64,000 bases of DNA from Streptomyces laurentii (GCA_002355495.1 AP017424.1:1736001-1800000), one strand, 5' to 3'; numbered from the stretch's first letter, positions 8,248 through 17,975 are shown. Notes: generated by a model from the sequence alone, not told the origin. Numbers and translations: made by a program.

Positions 8248-11200
8248 TAGCCGGCCAGGCAGGACGGGCCGAGCAGCACCTTCAGGTCACCGAAGAGCGC
8301 CGGGTCGGCCTGGACCCGGTGCCGGTCGAGCCGCAGCACCGTGGTGTTCCGCGGGCCCTGGAGCTTGATCCGGACCTCGGTGTTGCCCTTGTGACTCTGG
8401 AGGATCTCGCCGAGTCGGCTGATCATCGGCGGGGTCACCCGGACCGTGGGGATGGTCAGGATCACCGGCGCGTTGGTGCCCGCGTTGGACAGGTCGGGGA
8501 CCATCAGCTCCATGGCGACCAGACGCGGGATGTCCTCGCGCTTGTCGAGCCGGCCCTTGACGAAGACGACGGCGTCCTCGACCAGCTGGGTGGAGACCAG
8601 CTGGTAGGTGGCCGGGAAGAACATGCACTCGATCGAGCCGGCCAGGTCCTCGACGGTGGCGATGGCCCAGGCGTTGCCCTGCTTGGTCATCTTCCGCTGG
8701 AGGCCGGAGATGATGCCGCCGATGGTGACGACCGCGCCGTCGGAGTGCTCGCCGCCGGTGAGCTGGGAGATGCCCGCGTCGGTCTTGTCCGACAGGACGT
8801 GTTCGAGACCGAAGAGCGGGTGGTCGGAGACGTACAGGCCGAGCATCTCGCGCTCCTGGGCGAGCAGGTAGGCCTTCTCCCACTCGACGTCGCCGAACTC
8901 GACGTCGAGACCGAAGCCGGGCTCGTCGCTGCTCTCCTCGCCCATCCCGCCGAAGAGGTCGAACTGTCCCTCGGCCTCCTTGCGCTTGACCGCGACGACG
9001 GTGTCGATCATGGGCTCGTGCTGGGCGACCAGGCCCTTGCGGGTGTGGCCCATGGTGTCGAAGGCGCCGGCCTTGATCAGCGACTCGATGGTGCGCTTGT
9101 TGCAGACGACCGCCTCGACCTTGTCGAGGAAGTCGGGGAAGGAGCTGTACTTCCCCTTGCTCTTGCGGGTGCGGATGATCGACTCGACGACGTTGGAGCC
9201 GACGTTGCGGACGGCGGTGAGGCCGAACAGGATGACGTCGTCACCCTGGGCGGCGAAGTTCGACTCCGACTCGTTGACGTTCGGGGGGAGCACCTTGATG
9301 CCCATGCGCCGGCACTCGTTCAGGTAGACGGCCGACTTGTCCTTGTCGTCCTTGACCGAGGTCAGCAGGCCCGCCATGTACTCGGCCGGGTAGTTCGCCT
9401 TGAGGTACGCGGTCCAGTAGGAGACGAGGCCGTACGCGGCGGAGTGCGCCTTGTTGAAGGCGTAGCCGGCGAACGGGACAAGGACGTCCCACAGGGCCTT
9501 GATGGCCGCGTCGCTGAAGCCCTTCTTCTTGGCGCCGGCCTCGAAGATGACGAAGTTCTTCGCCAGCTCGTCGGGCTTCTTCTTGCCCATGACGCGGCGG
9601 AGGATGTCGGCCTCGCCGAGCGAGTAGCCGGCGATGATCTGCGCGGCCTTCTGCACCTGCTCCTGGTACACGATGAGGCCGTAGGTGACCGCCAGGACCT
9701 CCTGGAGCGGCTCCTCCAGCTCCGGGTGGATCGGCGTGATCTCCTGCTGGCCGTTCTTGCGGAGCGCGTAGTTCGTGTGCGAGTTCATGCCCATCGGGCC
9801 CGGGCGGTAGAGCGCGGACACGGCGGAGATGTCTTCGAAGTTGTCGGGCTTCATCAGCCGCAGCAGGGACCGCATCGGGCCGCCGTCGAACTGGAAGACG
9901 CCGAGGGTGTCACCGCGCTGGAGCAGATCGAAGGTCTTCGGGTCGTCGAGCGGCAGCGCGAGCAGGTCCAGGTCGATGCCCTTGTTCGCCTTCACCATCT
10001 TGACGGCGTCGTCCATGATGGTGAGGTTGCGCAGGCCCAGGAAGTCCATCTTCAGCAGGCCGAGCGACTCGCACTGCGGGTAGTCCCACTGCGTGATGGT
10101 GACGCCGTCGGTGTGCCGCACCCAGATCGGGGCGTGGTCGACGATCGGCTCGCTGGACATGATCACGCCGGCGGCGTGCACGCCCATCTGGCGGACCAGG
10201 CCCTCGACGCCCTTGGCGGTGTCGATGACCTTCTTCACGTCGGGCTCGTTCTCGTACATCGCCCGGATCTCGCCCGCCTCGCCGTAGCGCGGGTGCGTCG
10301 GGTTGGTGATGCCGTCGAGGTCGATGCCCTTGCCGAGGACGTCGGCGGGCATGGCCTTGGTGAGCCGGTCGCCCATCGCGTACGGGTAGCCGAGGACGCG
10401 GGCGGAGTCCTTGATCGCGTTCTTGGCCTTGATCTTGCCGTACGTGCCGATCATGGCGACCTTGTCGGCGCCGTACTTCTCCGTCACGTACCGGATCACC
10501 TCGACGCGCCGGCGCTCGTCGAAGTCGATGTCGACATCGGGCATCGAGATGCGCTCGGGGTTGAGGAAGCGCTCGAAGATCAGACCGTGCGGGATCGGGT
10601 CGAGGTCGGTGATGCCCATGGCGTACGCGACGATCGAGCCGGCCGCGGAGCCTCGGCCCGGGCCCACCGCGATGCCCTGGCTCTTCGCCCACATGATGAA
10701 GTCGGCGACGACGAGGAAGTAGCCCGGGAAGCCCATCGAGATGATGGTGTCCATCTCGTACTCGACCTGCTTCATGCGGTCGTCCGGGATCCCGTTCGGG
10801 AAGCGCCGGGCCATGCCCCGCATGGTCTCCTCGCGGAACCAGGTGACCTCGGTGTAGCCCTCGGGGATGTCGAACTTCGGCATGAGGTCGCGCTTCTCGA
10901 ACATGCCGGTGGTGTCGATCTGCTCGGCGACCAGGAGGGTGTTGCGGCAGCCCTCCTGCCAGGCGTCCGAGGAGTCGACGGCGTACATCTCGTCCGTCGA
11001 CTTCAGGTAGTAGCCGGTGCCGTCGAACCGGAAGCGGTCCGGGTCGGAGAGGTTCTTGCCGGTCTGGATGCAGAGCAGGGCGTCGTGGGCGGTGGCCTCG
11101 TGCGCGTACGTGTAGTGCGAGTCGTTGGTGACCAGCGGCGGGATGCCGAGCTTCTTGCCGATCTCCAGCAGGCCGTCGCGAACCCGGCGCTCGATCTCGA

Positions 11201-11786
11201 TGCCGTGGTCCATCAGCTCCAGGAAGTAGCGGCCCTTGCCGAAGATGTCCTGGTACTCGGAGGCGGCCTTCAGGGCCTCGTCGAACTGGCCGAGGCGCAG
11301 CCGGGTCTGGAGCTCGCCGGAGGGGCAGCCGGTGGAGGCGATCAGGCCCTCCGACCACTGGGCGATGGTCTCCTTGTCCATCCGGGGCCACTTCTGCAGC
11401 CAGCCCTCGGCGTAGGCGTCGGAGGACAGCTTGAAGAGGTTGTGCAGACCCGTCGCGTTCGCCGCCCAGATGGTCTTGTGGGTGTAACCACCGGAACCGG
11501 AGACGTCGTCCCGCTTCTGGTGCGGCTGGCCCCACTGGATCTTCCGCTTGTTACGGCGGGACTCCGGGGCGACATAGGCCTCGATGCCGATGATCGGGGT
11601 CACGCCGGCCTTCTTGGCCGAGTGGAAGAAGTCGTAGGCGCCGTGCAGGTTGCCGTGGTCGGACATCGCGATATGGGACATGCCCATCTCGTTGCACGCG
11701 TTGAACATGTCCTTCAGCCGCGCGGCACCGTCCAGCAGGGAGTACTGGGTGTGGACGTGGAGGTGCGTGAAGGGCGGCTTGGACAC
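8247..11786 (-). CDS. dnaE: DNA polymerase III alpha subunit (replicative polymerase)
   Basis: The protein has 1179 residues, the usual size for Streptomyces DnaE. It is the polymerising subunit of the replisome. The N-terminal PHP domain starts HLHVHTQYSLLDG (residues 8 on). The palm carries PDVDIDFDERRR around residue 415 with catalytic aspartates, after GRGSAAGS. The fingers and YAFNKAHSAAYG follow, then an OB-fold region and C-terminal domain. A GTG start at 11784-11786 is preceded by GGAGG at good distance; the longer frame upstream lacks family similarity. The stop TAG is made from the TA target duplication plus the last base of the mini-element, so protein length is unchanged by the insertions. 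Confidence 0.97.
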   Translation of the reverse strand: MSKPPFTHLHVHTQYSLLDGAARLKDMFNACNEMGMSHIAMSDHGNLHGAYDFFHSAKKAGVTPIIGIEAYVAPESRRNKRKIQWGQPHQKRDDVSGSGGYTHKTIWAANATGLHNLFKLSSDAYAEGWLQKWPRMDKETIAQWSEGLIASTGCPSGELQTRLRLGQFDEALKAASEYQDIFGKGRYFLELMDHGIEIERRVRDGLLEIGKKLGIPPLVTNDSHYTYAHEATAHDALLCIQTGKNLSDPDRFRFDGTGYYLKSTDEMYAVDSSDAWQEGCRNTLLVAEQIDTTGMFEKRDLMPKFDIPEGYTEVTWFREETMRGMARRFPNGIPDDRMKQVEYEMDTIISMGFPGYFLVVADFIMWAKSQGIAVGPGRGSAAGSIVAYAMGITDLDPIPHGLIFERFLNPERISMPDVDIDFDERRRVEVIRYVTEKYGADKVAMIGTYGKIKAKNAIKDSARVLGYPYAMGDRLTKAMPADVLGKGIDLDGITNPTHPRYGEAGEIRAMYENEPDVKKVIDTAKGVEGLVRQMGVHAAGVIMSSEPIVDHAPIWVRHTDGVTITQWDYPQCESLGLLKMDFLGLRNLTIMDDAVKMVKANKGIDLDLLALPLDDPKTFDLLQRGDTLGVFQFDGGPMRSLLRLMKPDNFEDISAVSALYRPGPMGMNSHTNYALRKNGQQEITPIHPELEEPLQEVLAVTYGLIVYQEQVQKAAQIIAGYSLGEADILRRVMGKKKPDELAKNFVIFEAGAKKKGFSDAAIKALWDVLVPFAGYAFNKAHSAAYGLVSYWTAYLKANYPAEYMAGLLTSVKDDKDKSAVYLNECRRMGIKVLPPNVNESESNFAAQGDDVILFGLTAVRNVGSNVVESIIRTRKSKGKYSSFPDFLDKVEAVVCNKRTIESLIKAGAFDTMGHTRKGLVAQHEPMIDTVVAVKRKEAEGQFDLFGGMGEESSDEPGFGLDVEFGDVEWEKAYLLAQEREMLGLYVSDHPLFGLEHVLSDKTDAGISQLTGGEHSDGAVVTIGGIISGLQRKMTKQGNAWAIATVEDLAGSIECMFFPATYQLVSTQLVEDAVVFVKGRLDKREDIPRLVAMELMVPDLSNAGTNAPVILTIPTVRVTPPMISRLGEILQSHKGNTEVRIKLQGPRNTTVLRLDRHRVQADPALFGDLKVLLGPSCLAG

Positions 11787-12175
11787 GGGGATTGCCTCCG
11801 GCTGCTTTTCTGGGGGGTCAGCCTGGAAGTCTACGTCTCCGAGCGACCTTCCGAGCGACCTGACAGCGACCTGGCGGCGGCCCGGCGGCGGCCGCTCGCC
11901 GGGTGCCGCGGCGTGACGGGGGCGGCAGGCGACTGTCCGCTTTGTCATATGCCAGGTTGATGCCCGACCGCGCCTCGTGTCCTGTCCGCGTTCTCCCCCG
12001 GGCGGCCCCTCCGGGGACCCGGCCGAAGCCGTGAAGACGGGGTCTCGGGGCCCGGGCGGCGTCCGGCGGGAGGGCCGAACGGCCCGGGGCGAAGGTCCCC
12101 GGCCGGGGCCACGGGGTCGTCTCACAGCACTCTTTTAGGGACCTCTTACGGCGTGTCGTGGCACACTTCCCGGCG
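11787..12175. other. Divergent intergenic region upstream of dnaE
   Basis: About 390 bases with no convincing gene. An AT-richer patch at 11938-11962 (TTTGTCATATGCC) is the best place for the dnaE promoter, and CTCTTTTAGGGACCTCTTAC near 12129-12149 for the gene to the right. Neither has clear -35 and -10 boxes. Confidence 0.4.
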
Positions 12176-12904
12176 ATGGACATGGCAGGCATCCAGCTGA
12201 GAGCCCTCCGGGCGGCGTTCTTCACGGCAGTGGCCGTGGCGCTGTCCGTGGCCTCGCATGTCCTGCTGTCGGGGGTGCCGCTGCCGCTCGGGACGGTCGT
12301 CCCGGTCGCGGCGGGCGTCTTCGCCGCCGCGTACGCGCTGGCGGGCCGCGAGCGCGGCTTCGGGCCGATCGCGGGACTGCTCGTCCCGCTGGAGCTGGCC
12401 GCGGACACGCTGTTCACCAGCGGGCAGGTGGCCTGTTACGGCCCCGCCGGCGGCCCGGTCGCCGGGTCGCTGCGGTCGGTCGGCCTCTCCATGGACGCGC
12501 TGTGCGGCGGTGCCCTCGGCACGCCGCTGCCGGGGGTGGCGGCGCCCGGATCCGGGACCGCCGCGGCCCTGCTGACGTCCCCCGACCCGTCGGTGCCCTG
12601 GCTGCTGCTCGCCGCCCATGTGGCCCTCGGGCTGACGGCGGCCGGCTGGCTGCGGGGCGGCGAGCGGGCGCTGGGCCGGCTGCTGCGCGCGGCCGTGGCG
12701 CTGGCTTTCCGGCCGCTGCTGCTGGTGGCGGCGCTGCACCGGGCCGCCGGAACGGCCCCGCGCCGGGCCGGGCGGCCGGCCGGCCGGCCGCGCCGCTCGC
12801 GGACGTGGCTGCTCGTGCACTGTGTGGGACGGCGGGGACCGCCGAGCCGGCCGAGCCCGCGGCGTACGGCTCCGGCCGGTGCGCCCGTGCTCGCCTTCGG
12901 CTGA
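12176..12904 (+). CDS. Hypothetical integral membrane protein
   Basis: A 242-residue protein with about five hydrophobic segments (FFTAVAVALSVASHVLL, VVPVAAGVFAAAYAL, IAGLLVPLELAADTLF, WLLLAAHVALGLTAAGWL, VALAFRPLLLVAAL) and an Arg/Pro-rich cytoplasmic tail. HVLLSG near the start resembles streptomycete membrane proteins next to dnaE, but no function is known. I chose ATG 12176 (MDMAGIQLRA); GTG 12158 in the same frame is possible and neither has a good ribosome site. The DsbA-like gene follows after 41 bases on the same strand, so a role in the cell envelope is plausible but unproven. Confidence 0.75.
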   Translation: MDMAGIQLRALRAAFFTAVAVALSVASHVLLSGVPLPLGTVVPVAAGVFAAAYALAGRERGFGPIAGLLVPLELAADTLFTSGQVACYGPAGGPVAGSLRSVGLSMDALCGGALGTPLPGVAAPGSGTAAALLTSPDPSVPWLLLAAHVALGLTAAGWLRGGERALGRLLRAAVALAFRPLLLVAALHRAAGTAPRRAGRPAGRPRRSRTWLLVHCVGRRGPPSRPSPRRTAPAGAPVLAFG

Positions 12905-12945
12905 GACAGCACACCTTCCCCACCCGTGTCACGGAGTGATCCATC

Positions 12946-13761
12946 ATGAGCAAGCGCAACAGCCAGGACAACAAGGCCGCCGCCCGCGAGCGGATGCGTG
13001 CCGAGCGCGAGAAGCAGGCCAAGAAGGACAAGGCCCGCCGCCAGGTGATCGTCGCCGGTGCGGCCGTCGCCGTGCTCGCCGTCGCCGGCGGCGTCGGCTA
13101 CGCGGTCGTCCAGGCCAACAAGCCCTCCGCGTGGGAGACGGCCGCGGACGCCACGAACGTCACCGCCCCGAAGAACACCGAGGGCAAGGACGGCACCACG
13201 GTCGTCATCGGCAAGCCCGAGGCGAAGAAGACCCTGGAGATCTACGAGGACTCGCGCTGCCCGGTGTGCGCGACCTTCGAACAGGGCGTGGGCGCCAAGG
13301 TCGACAAGGACGTGGCCGACGGCACGTACAAGCTGAAGTACATCGGCGCCACCTTCCTCGACAACGCCCTCCAGGGCACCGGCTCGAAGAACGCCCTGTC
13401 GGCCCTGGGCGCGGCGCTCGACGTGAGCCCCGAGGCGTTCCTGAAGTACAAGAACGCGCTCTACTCGCCGAAGTTCCACCCGGAGGAGACCGACGACAAG
13501 TTCGCCAAGGACTCCTACCTCCTGGAGATAGCGGACACCGTCCCGGCGCTGAAGGGCAACGCGAAGTTCCGCGAGAACGTGGAGAACGGCACCTTCGACG
13601 CGTGGGCGATGAAGATGTCGAAGACCTTCGACGAGAGCGGGGTGCGGGGCACCCCGACGGTGAAGATGGACGGCAAGCCGGTGACCGTCGAGGGCAGTGA
13701 CAACCCGCCGCTGACGGTGGAGCAGTTCGACGCGGCCCTCGCCACGGCGATGAAGGGCTGA
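12946..13761 (+). CDS. Membrane-anchored DsbA-family thioredoxin protein
   Basis: A protein of 271 residues. A basic N-terminus (residues 1-32) precedes one membrane helix (about 33-55), which places the rest outside the membrane. The thioredoxin fold has a CPVC active site at Cys105-Cys108 inside IYEDSRCPVCATFE, and a cis-Pro loop GTPT at 235-238, as in DsbA/mycothiol-era disulfide oxidases of actinobacteria. It probably makes or isomerises disulfides in exported proteins; the CPVC dipeptide is less usual than CPHC. ATG is preceded by GGAG. The closest neighbours on the strand are a membrane protein before it and the exported PhoD after it, a possible client. Confidence 0.88.
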   Translation: MSKRNSQDNKAAARERMRAEREKQAKKDKARRQVIVAGAAVAVLAVAGGVGYAVVQANKPSAWETAADATNVTAPKNTEGKDGTTVVIGKPEAKKTLEIYEDSRCPVCATFEQGVGAKVDKDVADGTYKLKYIGATFLDNALQGTGSKNALSALGAALDVSPEAFLKYKNALYSPKFHPEETDDKFAKDSYLLEIADTVPALKGNAKFRENVENGTFDAWAMKMSKTFDESGVRGTPTVKMDGKPVTVEGSDNPPLTVEQFDAALATAMKG

Positions 13762-13795
13762 CCCGCCCGGCGTACCGCTTTCCCGGCCCGGCCCC

Positions 13796-13825
13796 GGCCC
13801 CGCTCTGTGCGCGGGGTGCGGGGCC
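13796..13825 (+). terminator. Hairpin after the thioredoxin gene
   Basis: GGCCCCGC at 13796-13803 pairs with GCGGGGCC at 13818-13825 over a 14-base loop. The rest of the 285-base gap before phoD holds three copies of GGTTCCGG (13875, 13931, 13955) but no clear PHO box. Confidence 0.5.
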
Positions 13826-14046
13826 GCGGTGTACGAGGGGACTTTGCCAGGGATTCCGGCGGGCTTCCGGCCGGGGTTCCGGTTGCTCCCAGGGCGCCGG
13901 TCCGGGCCTGGACGGCCCTGGTTCCCCTCCGGTTCCGGTCGGTTCTCTCGCTCCGGTTCCGGTACGGAGAACGCCCGCCGAAGAGTCGGCGAACTTCGCG
14001 CCGACCTCTGCCCCGGGAGCCTTACCTGTCGGTAATCTGACGCGCC

Positions 14047-15693
14047 GTGACCAGTCGTAACCACATATCCGCCCCCACCCGCCGCACGGTCGTGATGGCC
14101 GCCGCCGTCACCGCCGTCGCCACACCGGCGCTGGTCGGGGCCGCCTCGCCCGCGTTCGCGGAGACCGGGGCTCCCGCGTTCCGTCACGGCGTCGCCTCCG
14201 GCGACCCGCTGCCCGACGGCATCCTGCTCTGGACGCGCGTCACCCCCACCCCCGACGCCCTGCCCGGCTCCGGCAAGGGCCCCGACCTCACGGTCGGCTG
14301 GGAGCTGGCCGAGGACCAGGCCTTCACCCGGATCGTGGCCCGCGGCACCACCGTCGCGACCGCCGCCTCCGACCACACGGTGAAGGCCGATGTACGCGGT
14401 CTGCGGCCGGCCACCGCCTACTGGTACCGCTTCACCGCCGGTACGACCCTCTCCCCCGCCGGCCGCACCCGCACCGCGCCGGCCGCCGACGCGGCCTCCG
14501 GCATCCGCTTCGGCGTGGTGTCGTGCGCCAACTGGGAGGCCGGCTGGTTCTCCCCGTACCGCCACCTCGCCGCCCGGACCGACCTGGACGCGATCCTGCA
14601 TCTCGGCGACTACATCTACGAGTACGCGACGGGTTCCTACCCGGCCGCGAAGTACACGGTGCGCCGGCACCAGCCCGAGCACGAGATCGTCTCGCTCGCC
14701 GACTACCGGCTGCGGCACGCCACGTACAAGACGGACACCGACCTCCAGGCGCTGCACGCGGCGCATCCGGTCGTGGCGATCTGGGACGACCACGAGTTCG
14801 CCAACGACGCCTGGTCGGGCGGGGCGGAGAACCACACGACGGGCACCGAGGGCGCCTGGGCGGACCGGGTGGCGGCGGCCAAGCGGGCGTACTTCGAGTG
14901 GATGCCCGTACGCACCTCCACCGAGGGCACGGTCTACCGGCGGCTGCGGTTCGGCAAGCTGGCCGATCTGCACCTGCTCGACCTGCGCTCGTTCCGTTCG
15001 CAGCAGGCGAAGGTGGGCGACGGGGCGGTCGACGACCCGAACCGTTCCATCACCGGGCGGGCGCAGCTGGACTGGCTGAAGTCGGGGCTCGCGTCCTCGG
15101 ACGCGGCCTGGCAGCTGGTGGGCACCTCGGTGATGATCTCGCCGGTGGCCTTCGGCTCGCTGCCGGCCGAGCTGCTCGCCCCGATCGCGGAGCTGCTCGG
15201 GCTGCCCAAGGAGGGCATCGCCATCAACGTCGACCAGTGGGACGGCTACACCGACGACCGCAAGGAGCTGCTGCAGCACCTGACGGACCGGGCGATCCGC
15301 AACACCGTCTTCCTGACCGGCGACATCCACATGGCGTGGGCCAACGACGTGCCGGTGAAGGCGGCGACGTACCCGCTGTCGGCGTCGGCGGCCACGGAGT
15401 TCGTGGTGACCTCGGTGACGTCGGACAACCTGGACGACATCCTGCACGTGCCGGCGGGCACCGTCTCGGTCCTCGCGGCGGGCGCGCTCAAGGCCGCCAA
15501 CCGCCATGTGGAGTGGGTGGATCTGGACCACCACGGCTACGGCGTCCTCGACGTGACGGCCGACCGCTCACAGATGGACTACTACGCGGTCTCCGACCGG
15601 GCCGACCGCGACGCGACGGCGTCCTGGGCGCGCTCGTATCGCACGCGCAACGGAACGCAGCGTGTCGAGCGGGTGTACCAGCCGGTACGCTGA
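14047..15693 (+). CDS. phoD: Secreted PhoD-type alkaline phosphatase / phosphodiesterase
   Basis: A protein of 548 residues. A Tat signal is clear: twin arginine TRRTVVM at residues 11-17, a hydrophobic stretch, and AFA-ET cleavage near residue 39. The mature part begins with the PhoD N-terminal domain ([21 protein letters not shown]) and has the metallophosphatase motifs [33 protein letters not shown] and [10 protein letters not shown], which bind the Ca/Fe centre. It should release phosphate from phosphoesters outside the cell after folding in the cytoplasm. It starts with GTG. PhoP control is usual in this family, but I could not find a clean PHO box upstream. Confidence 0.93.
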   Translation: MTSRNHISAPTRRTVVMAAAVTAVATPALVGAASPAFAETGAPAFRHGVASGDPLPDGILLWTRVTPTPDALPGSGKGPDLTVGWELAEDQAFTRIVARGTTVATAASDHTVKADVRGLRPATAYWYRFTAGTTLSPAGRTRTAPAADAASGIRFGVVSCANWEAGWFSPYRHLAARTDLDAILHLGDYIYEYATGSYPAAKYTVRRHQPEHEIVSLADYRLRHATYKTDTDLQALHAAHPVVAIWDDHEFANDAWSGGAENHTTGTEGAWADRVAAAKRAYFEWMPVRTSTEGTVYRRLRFGKLADLHLLDLRSFRSQQAKVGDGAVDDPNRSITGRAQLDWLKSGLASSDAAWQLVGTSVMISPVAFGSLPAELLAPIAELLGLPKEGIAINVDQWDGYTDDRKELLQHLTDRAIRNTVFLTGDIHMAWANDVPVKAATYPLSASAATEFVVTSVTSDNLDDILHVPAGTVSVLAAGALKAANRHVEWVDLDHHGYGVLDVTADRSQMDYYAVSDRADRDATASWARSYRTRNGTQRVERVYQPVR

Positions 15694-15745
15694 CCGACGC
15701 TTTTCGGCCATGATCCCTTCTGTTAACGGGAGATGACGTGGCTAC

Positions 15746-15791
15746 GGCGGGTGGCGATTTCCGGGCATCGAATCCGGACACACCACCCGCC
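15746..15791 (+). terminator. Terminator after phoD
   Basis: GGCGGGTGG (15746-15754) pairs with CCACCCGCC (15783-15791); a shorter inner stem TCCGG/CCGGA strengthens it. A T-rich stretch follows. The next 190 bases to the protease gene are unusually AT-rich (TTTTTCTCACC, CCAAATGATTGGG) and must hold its promoter. Confidence 0.75.
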
Positions 15792-15982
15792 TTCGTCGTC
15801 CTTTCTGTGACGTGCTTGTTTCAAACTTCGGAGACCGCACGAGTTTTTCTCACCAATGAACTGATTTGCCCACCAAATGATTGGGCTTGATCACTCCTCA
15901 ACCAGACATGACATGGACGCGTAATCTCCCGGCAGTCGGTGGCGAGGAACGACCTCCCACAACCCCCCGCTAGGAGTCACCC

Positions 15983-16978
15983 GTGCGCGCTCTTGCCCGT
16001 ATATCGCCGCGTATGTCACGTCGTCTGCTCGGCACGGCCCTGATGGCCGGATCCCTGGCCCTGGCGCCGATGACGGCCCCGGCCGCCGCGCCGGCCGGCT
16101 CGTCCGGCACCACCCTCGCCTCGGCCGAGAAGTGCGCCGACGGCGGCGCCGCGCTCTCCGGCGCCCGCAAGGCCAAGGGCAGCACCACCAAGGCCGAGCC
16201 CAACGAGCTGACCGCCGCCCAGGTCAAGGCCATGGACGCCGACCTGGCGAAGAAGGTCTCCGCGGCCCGCGCCGCCGGCCGTACGTCGGCCGCCGCCGGT
16301 GCCACCGCGGTGAACATCCCGGTCTACTTCCACGTCATCCACAGCGGTACGACGGGCAAGCTCAGCGCCACCGCCATCAACAACCAGATGTCCGTCCTCA
16401 ACGCCGCCTACGCGGGCCAGGGCACCGGCAACACCAACACGAACTTCCAGTTCACGCTGGCCGGCACCGACTACACGGACAACGCCACCTGGTACAACCT
16501 CAGCGACGGCACCACCGCCGAGAAGAACATGAAGAACGCCCTGCGCAAGGGCGGCGCCAACGCGCTGAACGTCTACACCGCCAACCTCAGCGGCGGTCTG
16601 CTCGGCTGGGCCACCTTCCCGTCCTCGTACAAGTCCAGCCCGAAGATGGACGGCGTCGTCATCCTCGACGCGTCGCTGCCCGGCGGCTCGGCCACCAACT
16701 ACAACCAGGGCGACACCGCCACCCACGAGGTCGGCCACTGGATGGGCCTCTACCACACCTTCCAGGGCGGCTGCTCCGGCAGCGGTGACTCCGTGAGCGA
16801 CACCCCGGCCGAGTCCAGCCCCGCGTACGAGTGCCCGACCGGCCGCGACACCTGCACCACGACCGGCGTGGACCCGATCCACAACTTCATGGACTACACG
16901 TACGACTCCTGCATGTACCAGTTCACGGCCGGCCAGGTCACCCGCATGAACAACTCCTGGGTCTCCTACCGAGGCTGA
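15983..16978 (+). CDS. Secreted zinc metalloprotease, M43 (pappalysin-like)
   Basis: A 331-residue protein. A signal peptide is seen (basic start, then [24 protein letters not shown]), then a pro-region of about 80 residues. The catalytic domain has [11 protein letters not shown], the HExxHxxGxxH zinc site with catalytic Glu, and downstream [13 protein letters not shown] with the met-turn methionine. Six cysteines near the site (GGCSGSG, YECPTG, DTCTT, DSCMY) are expected to form disulfides. It probably digests external protein. GTG with AGGAG upstream is chosen; ATG 16013 is a second option. Its AT-rich upstream region and own terminator show it is a single-gene unit. Confidence 0.9.
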   Translation: MRALARISPRMSRRLLGTALMAGSLALAPMTAPAAAPAGSSGTTLASAEKCADGGAALSGARKAKGSTTKAEPNELTAAQVKAMDADLAKKVSAARAAGRTSAAAGATAVNIPVYFHVIHSGTTGKLSATAINNQMSVLNAAYAGQGTGNTNTNFQFTLAGTDYTDNATWYNLSDGTTAEKNMKNALRKGGANALNVYTANLSGGLLGWATFPSSYKSSPKMDGVVILDASLPGGSATNYNQGDTATHEVGHWMGLYHTFQGGCSGSGDSVSDTPAESSPAYECPTGRDTCTTTGVDPIHNFMDYTYDSCMYQFTAGQVTRMNNSWVSYRG

Positions 16979-16994
16979 CGCCCCCGCACGGCAG

Positions 16995-17036
16995 AGGGCC
17001 GTCGGTTCCGGGGAACTCCCCGGGGCCGCCGGCCCT
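16995..17036 (+). terminator. Terminator after the metalloprotease
   Basis: AGGGCC (16995-17000) pairs with GGCCCT (17031-17036), with an inner CCGGGG/CCCCGG stem. The stop codon ends 17 bases earlier. Confidence 0.7.
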
Positions 17037-17405
17037 GTCGCGTGGGTCCCGGGCGGGCGTGGCGCGGAATCCTCCGCCGGCCATGACGGCTCGGACACGA
17101 CGGCCGGTCGGGGCACACGCCCCTGCCATGACCCGCTGGGACGCCATGGGTCAGGAAGTCAGGAACGCCCTGGTCGACGGCAACTGGACCATCGAGCGCG
17201 GAAGCTTCCTCCTTGATGGCGTACACGGCGGGCAACCCCGGGCGTACAACGCCACGTACCTGCGCTCCTCGCCATCATCAAGCGGAGATGACCGCTCGGT
17301 ACACGGTCTCGGCGGCGTGCGGTCCTCGGCTCGGCGCGGGTGTCGCGCCGAGCCGAGAGGGCGTCCCGCCGACACGTCGGAAGGGAGCCTCGCCCGGGCG
17401 CGCTC
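17037..17405. other. Intergenic region with an unexplained coding-like fragment
   Basis: About 370 bases between genes. From an ATG at 17129 the plus strand reads MTRWDAMGQEVRNALVDGNW followed by TIERGSFLLDG with acceptable third positions for some 35 codons, then decays into serine- and arginine-rich nonsense. There is no ribosome site. I do not recognise it; it may be the relic of a lost gene. The remainder holds only the terminator at 17325. Confidence 0.3.
17325..17357. terminator. Strong hairpin after the dienelactone-hydrolase-like gene
   Basis: CTCGGCTCGGCGCG at 17325-17338 pairs perfectly with CGCGCCGAGCCGAG at 17344-17357 around GGTGT. It lies 49 bases beyond the minus-strand stop at 17406. 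Confidence 0.8.
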
Positions 17406-17975
17406 CTAGAGGCTGTCGAGGAACGCCAGCGCGATCGTCCACGTCCGGTCGGCCGCCTCGGCGTCGTAGTCCGGCAGCTCCGGGTCGGTGTACAGGTGCC
17501 CGGCGCCCCGGTAGCGGTAGACCTCGACGTCGGCCCCGATCTGTCCCATCCGGAGGTACCAGGACGACAGCCAGTCGTCCGTCTCGAACGGGTCGGGCTC
17601 GGCCACGTGCAGCTGGACCGGCAGTTCGTCCACGGCGGCCGACTCGGCGATGTCCGAGGTGCCGTGGAACAGCAGCAGTCCGCGCGCCTTCTCGTCGCCC
17701 AGCGCCAGGGTCTGCGCGACCGAGGCACCGAAGGACAGGCCCATGTACACGAGCCCCTGCTCGGAGTACGGGGCCGCTGCGAGGACCGCCCGCTTCAGCA
17801 GCTCGTCCTTGCCGACGGCGTCGCGCAGCGCCATGCCCTCCTCCACCGTGGCGGCCGTCCGGCCGTCGAAGAGGTCCGGGGTCCAGACCCGGTGCCCGGC
17901 GGCCCGCAGCCGCTCGGCCGCGGCCGTCACGGAAGGCGTCAGCCCGTGGGCGGAGTGGAAGAGCATGATGTTCAT
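17406..17975 (-). CDS. Dienelactone hydrolase family alpha/beta hydrolase
   Basis: A 189-residue single alpha/beta-hydrolase domain. The motif GLSFGASVAQ at about residues 80-89 is the nucleophile elbow, with Ser where classical dienelactone hydrolase has Cys (GFCFGG). An Asp is expected in VAEPDPFE and the His is in GAGHLYTD. The true substrate is unknown; the family hydrolyses small esters and lactones. I chose ATG 17973-17975 (MNIMLFHSAHGL), where family similarity starts; an ATG three codons earlier is also in frame. It is a single-gene unit ending at a strong hairpin. Confidence 0.85.
   Translation of the reverse strand: MNIMLFHSAHGLTPSVTAAAERLRAAGHRVWTPDLFDGRTAATVEEGMALRDAVGKDELLKRAVLAAAPYSEQGLVYMGLSFGASVAQTLALGDEKARGLLLFHGTSDIAESAAVDELPVQLHVAEPDPFETDDWLSSWYLRMGQIGADVEVYRYRGAGHLYTDPELPDYDAEAADRTWTIALAFLDSL

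Noticed and set aside
8319..11960. A 1213-codon open frame on the plus strand opposite dnaE
   Set aside because: It is the antisense shadow of dnaE. Streptomyces codon bias leaves long open frames opposite real genes; dnaE has full family motifs and this frame has none.
13762..14046. PHO boxes upstream of phoD
   Set aside because: Only three GGTTCCGG repeats at irregular spacing; no GTTCACC direct repeats at 11-base steps.
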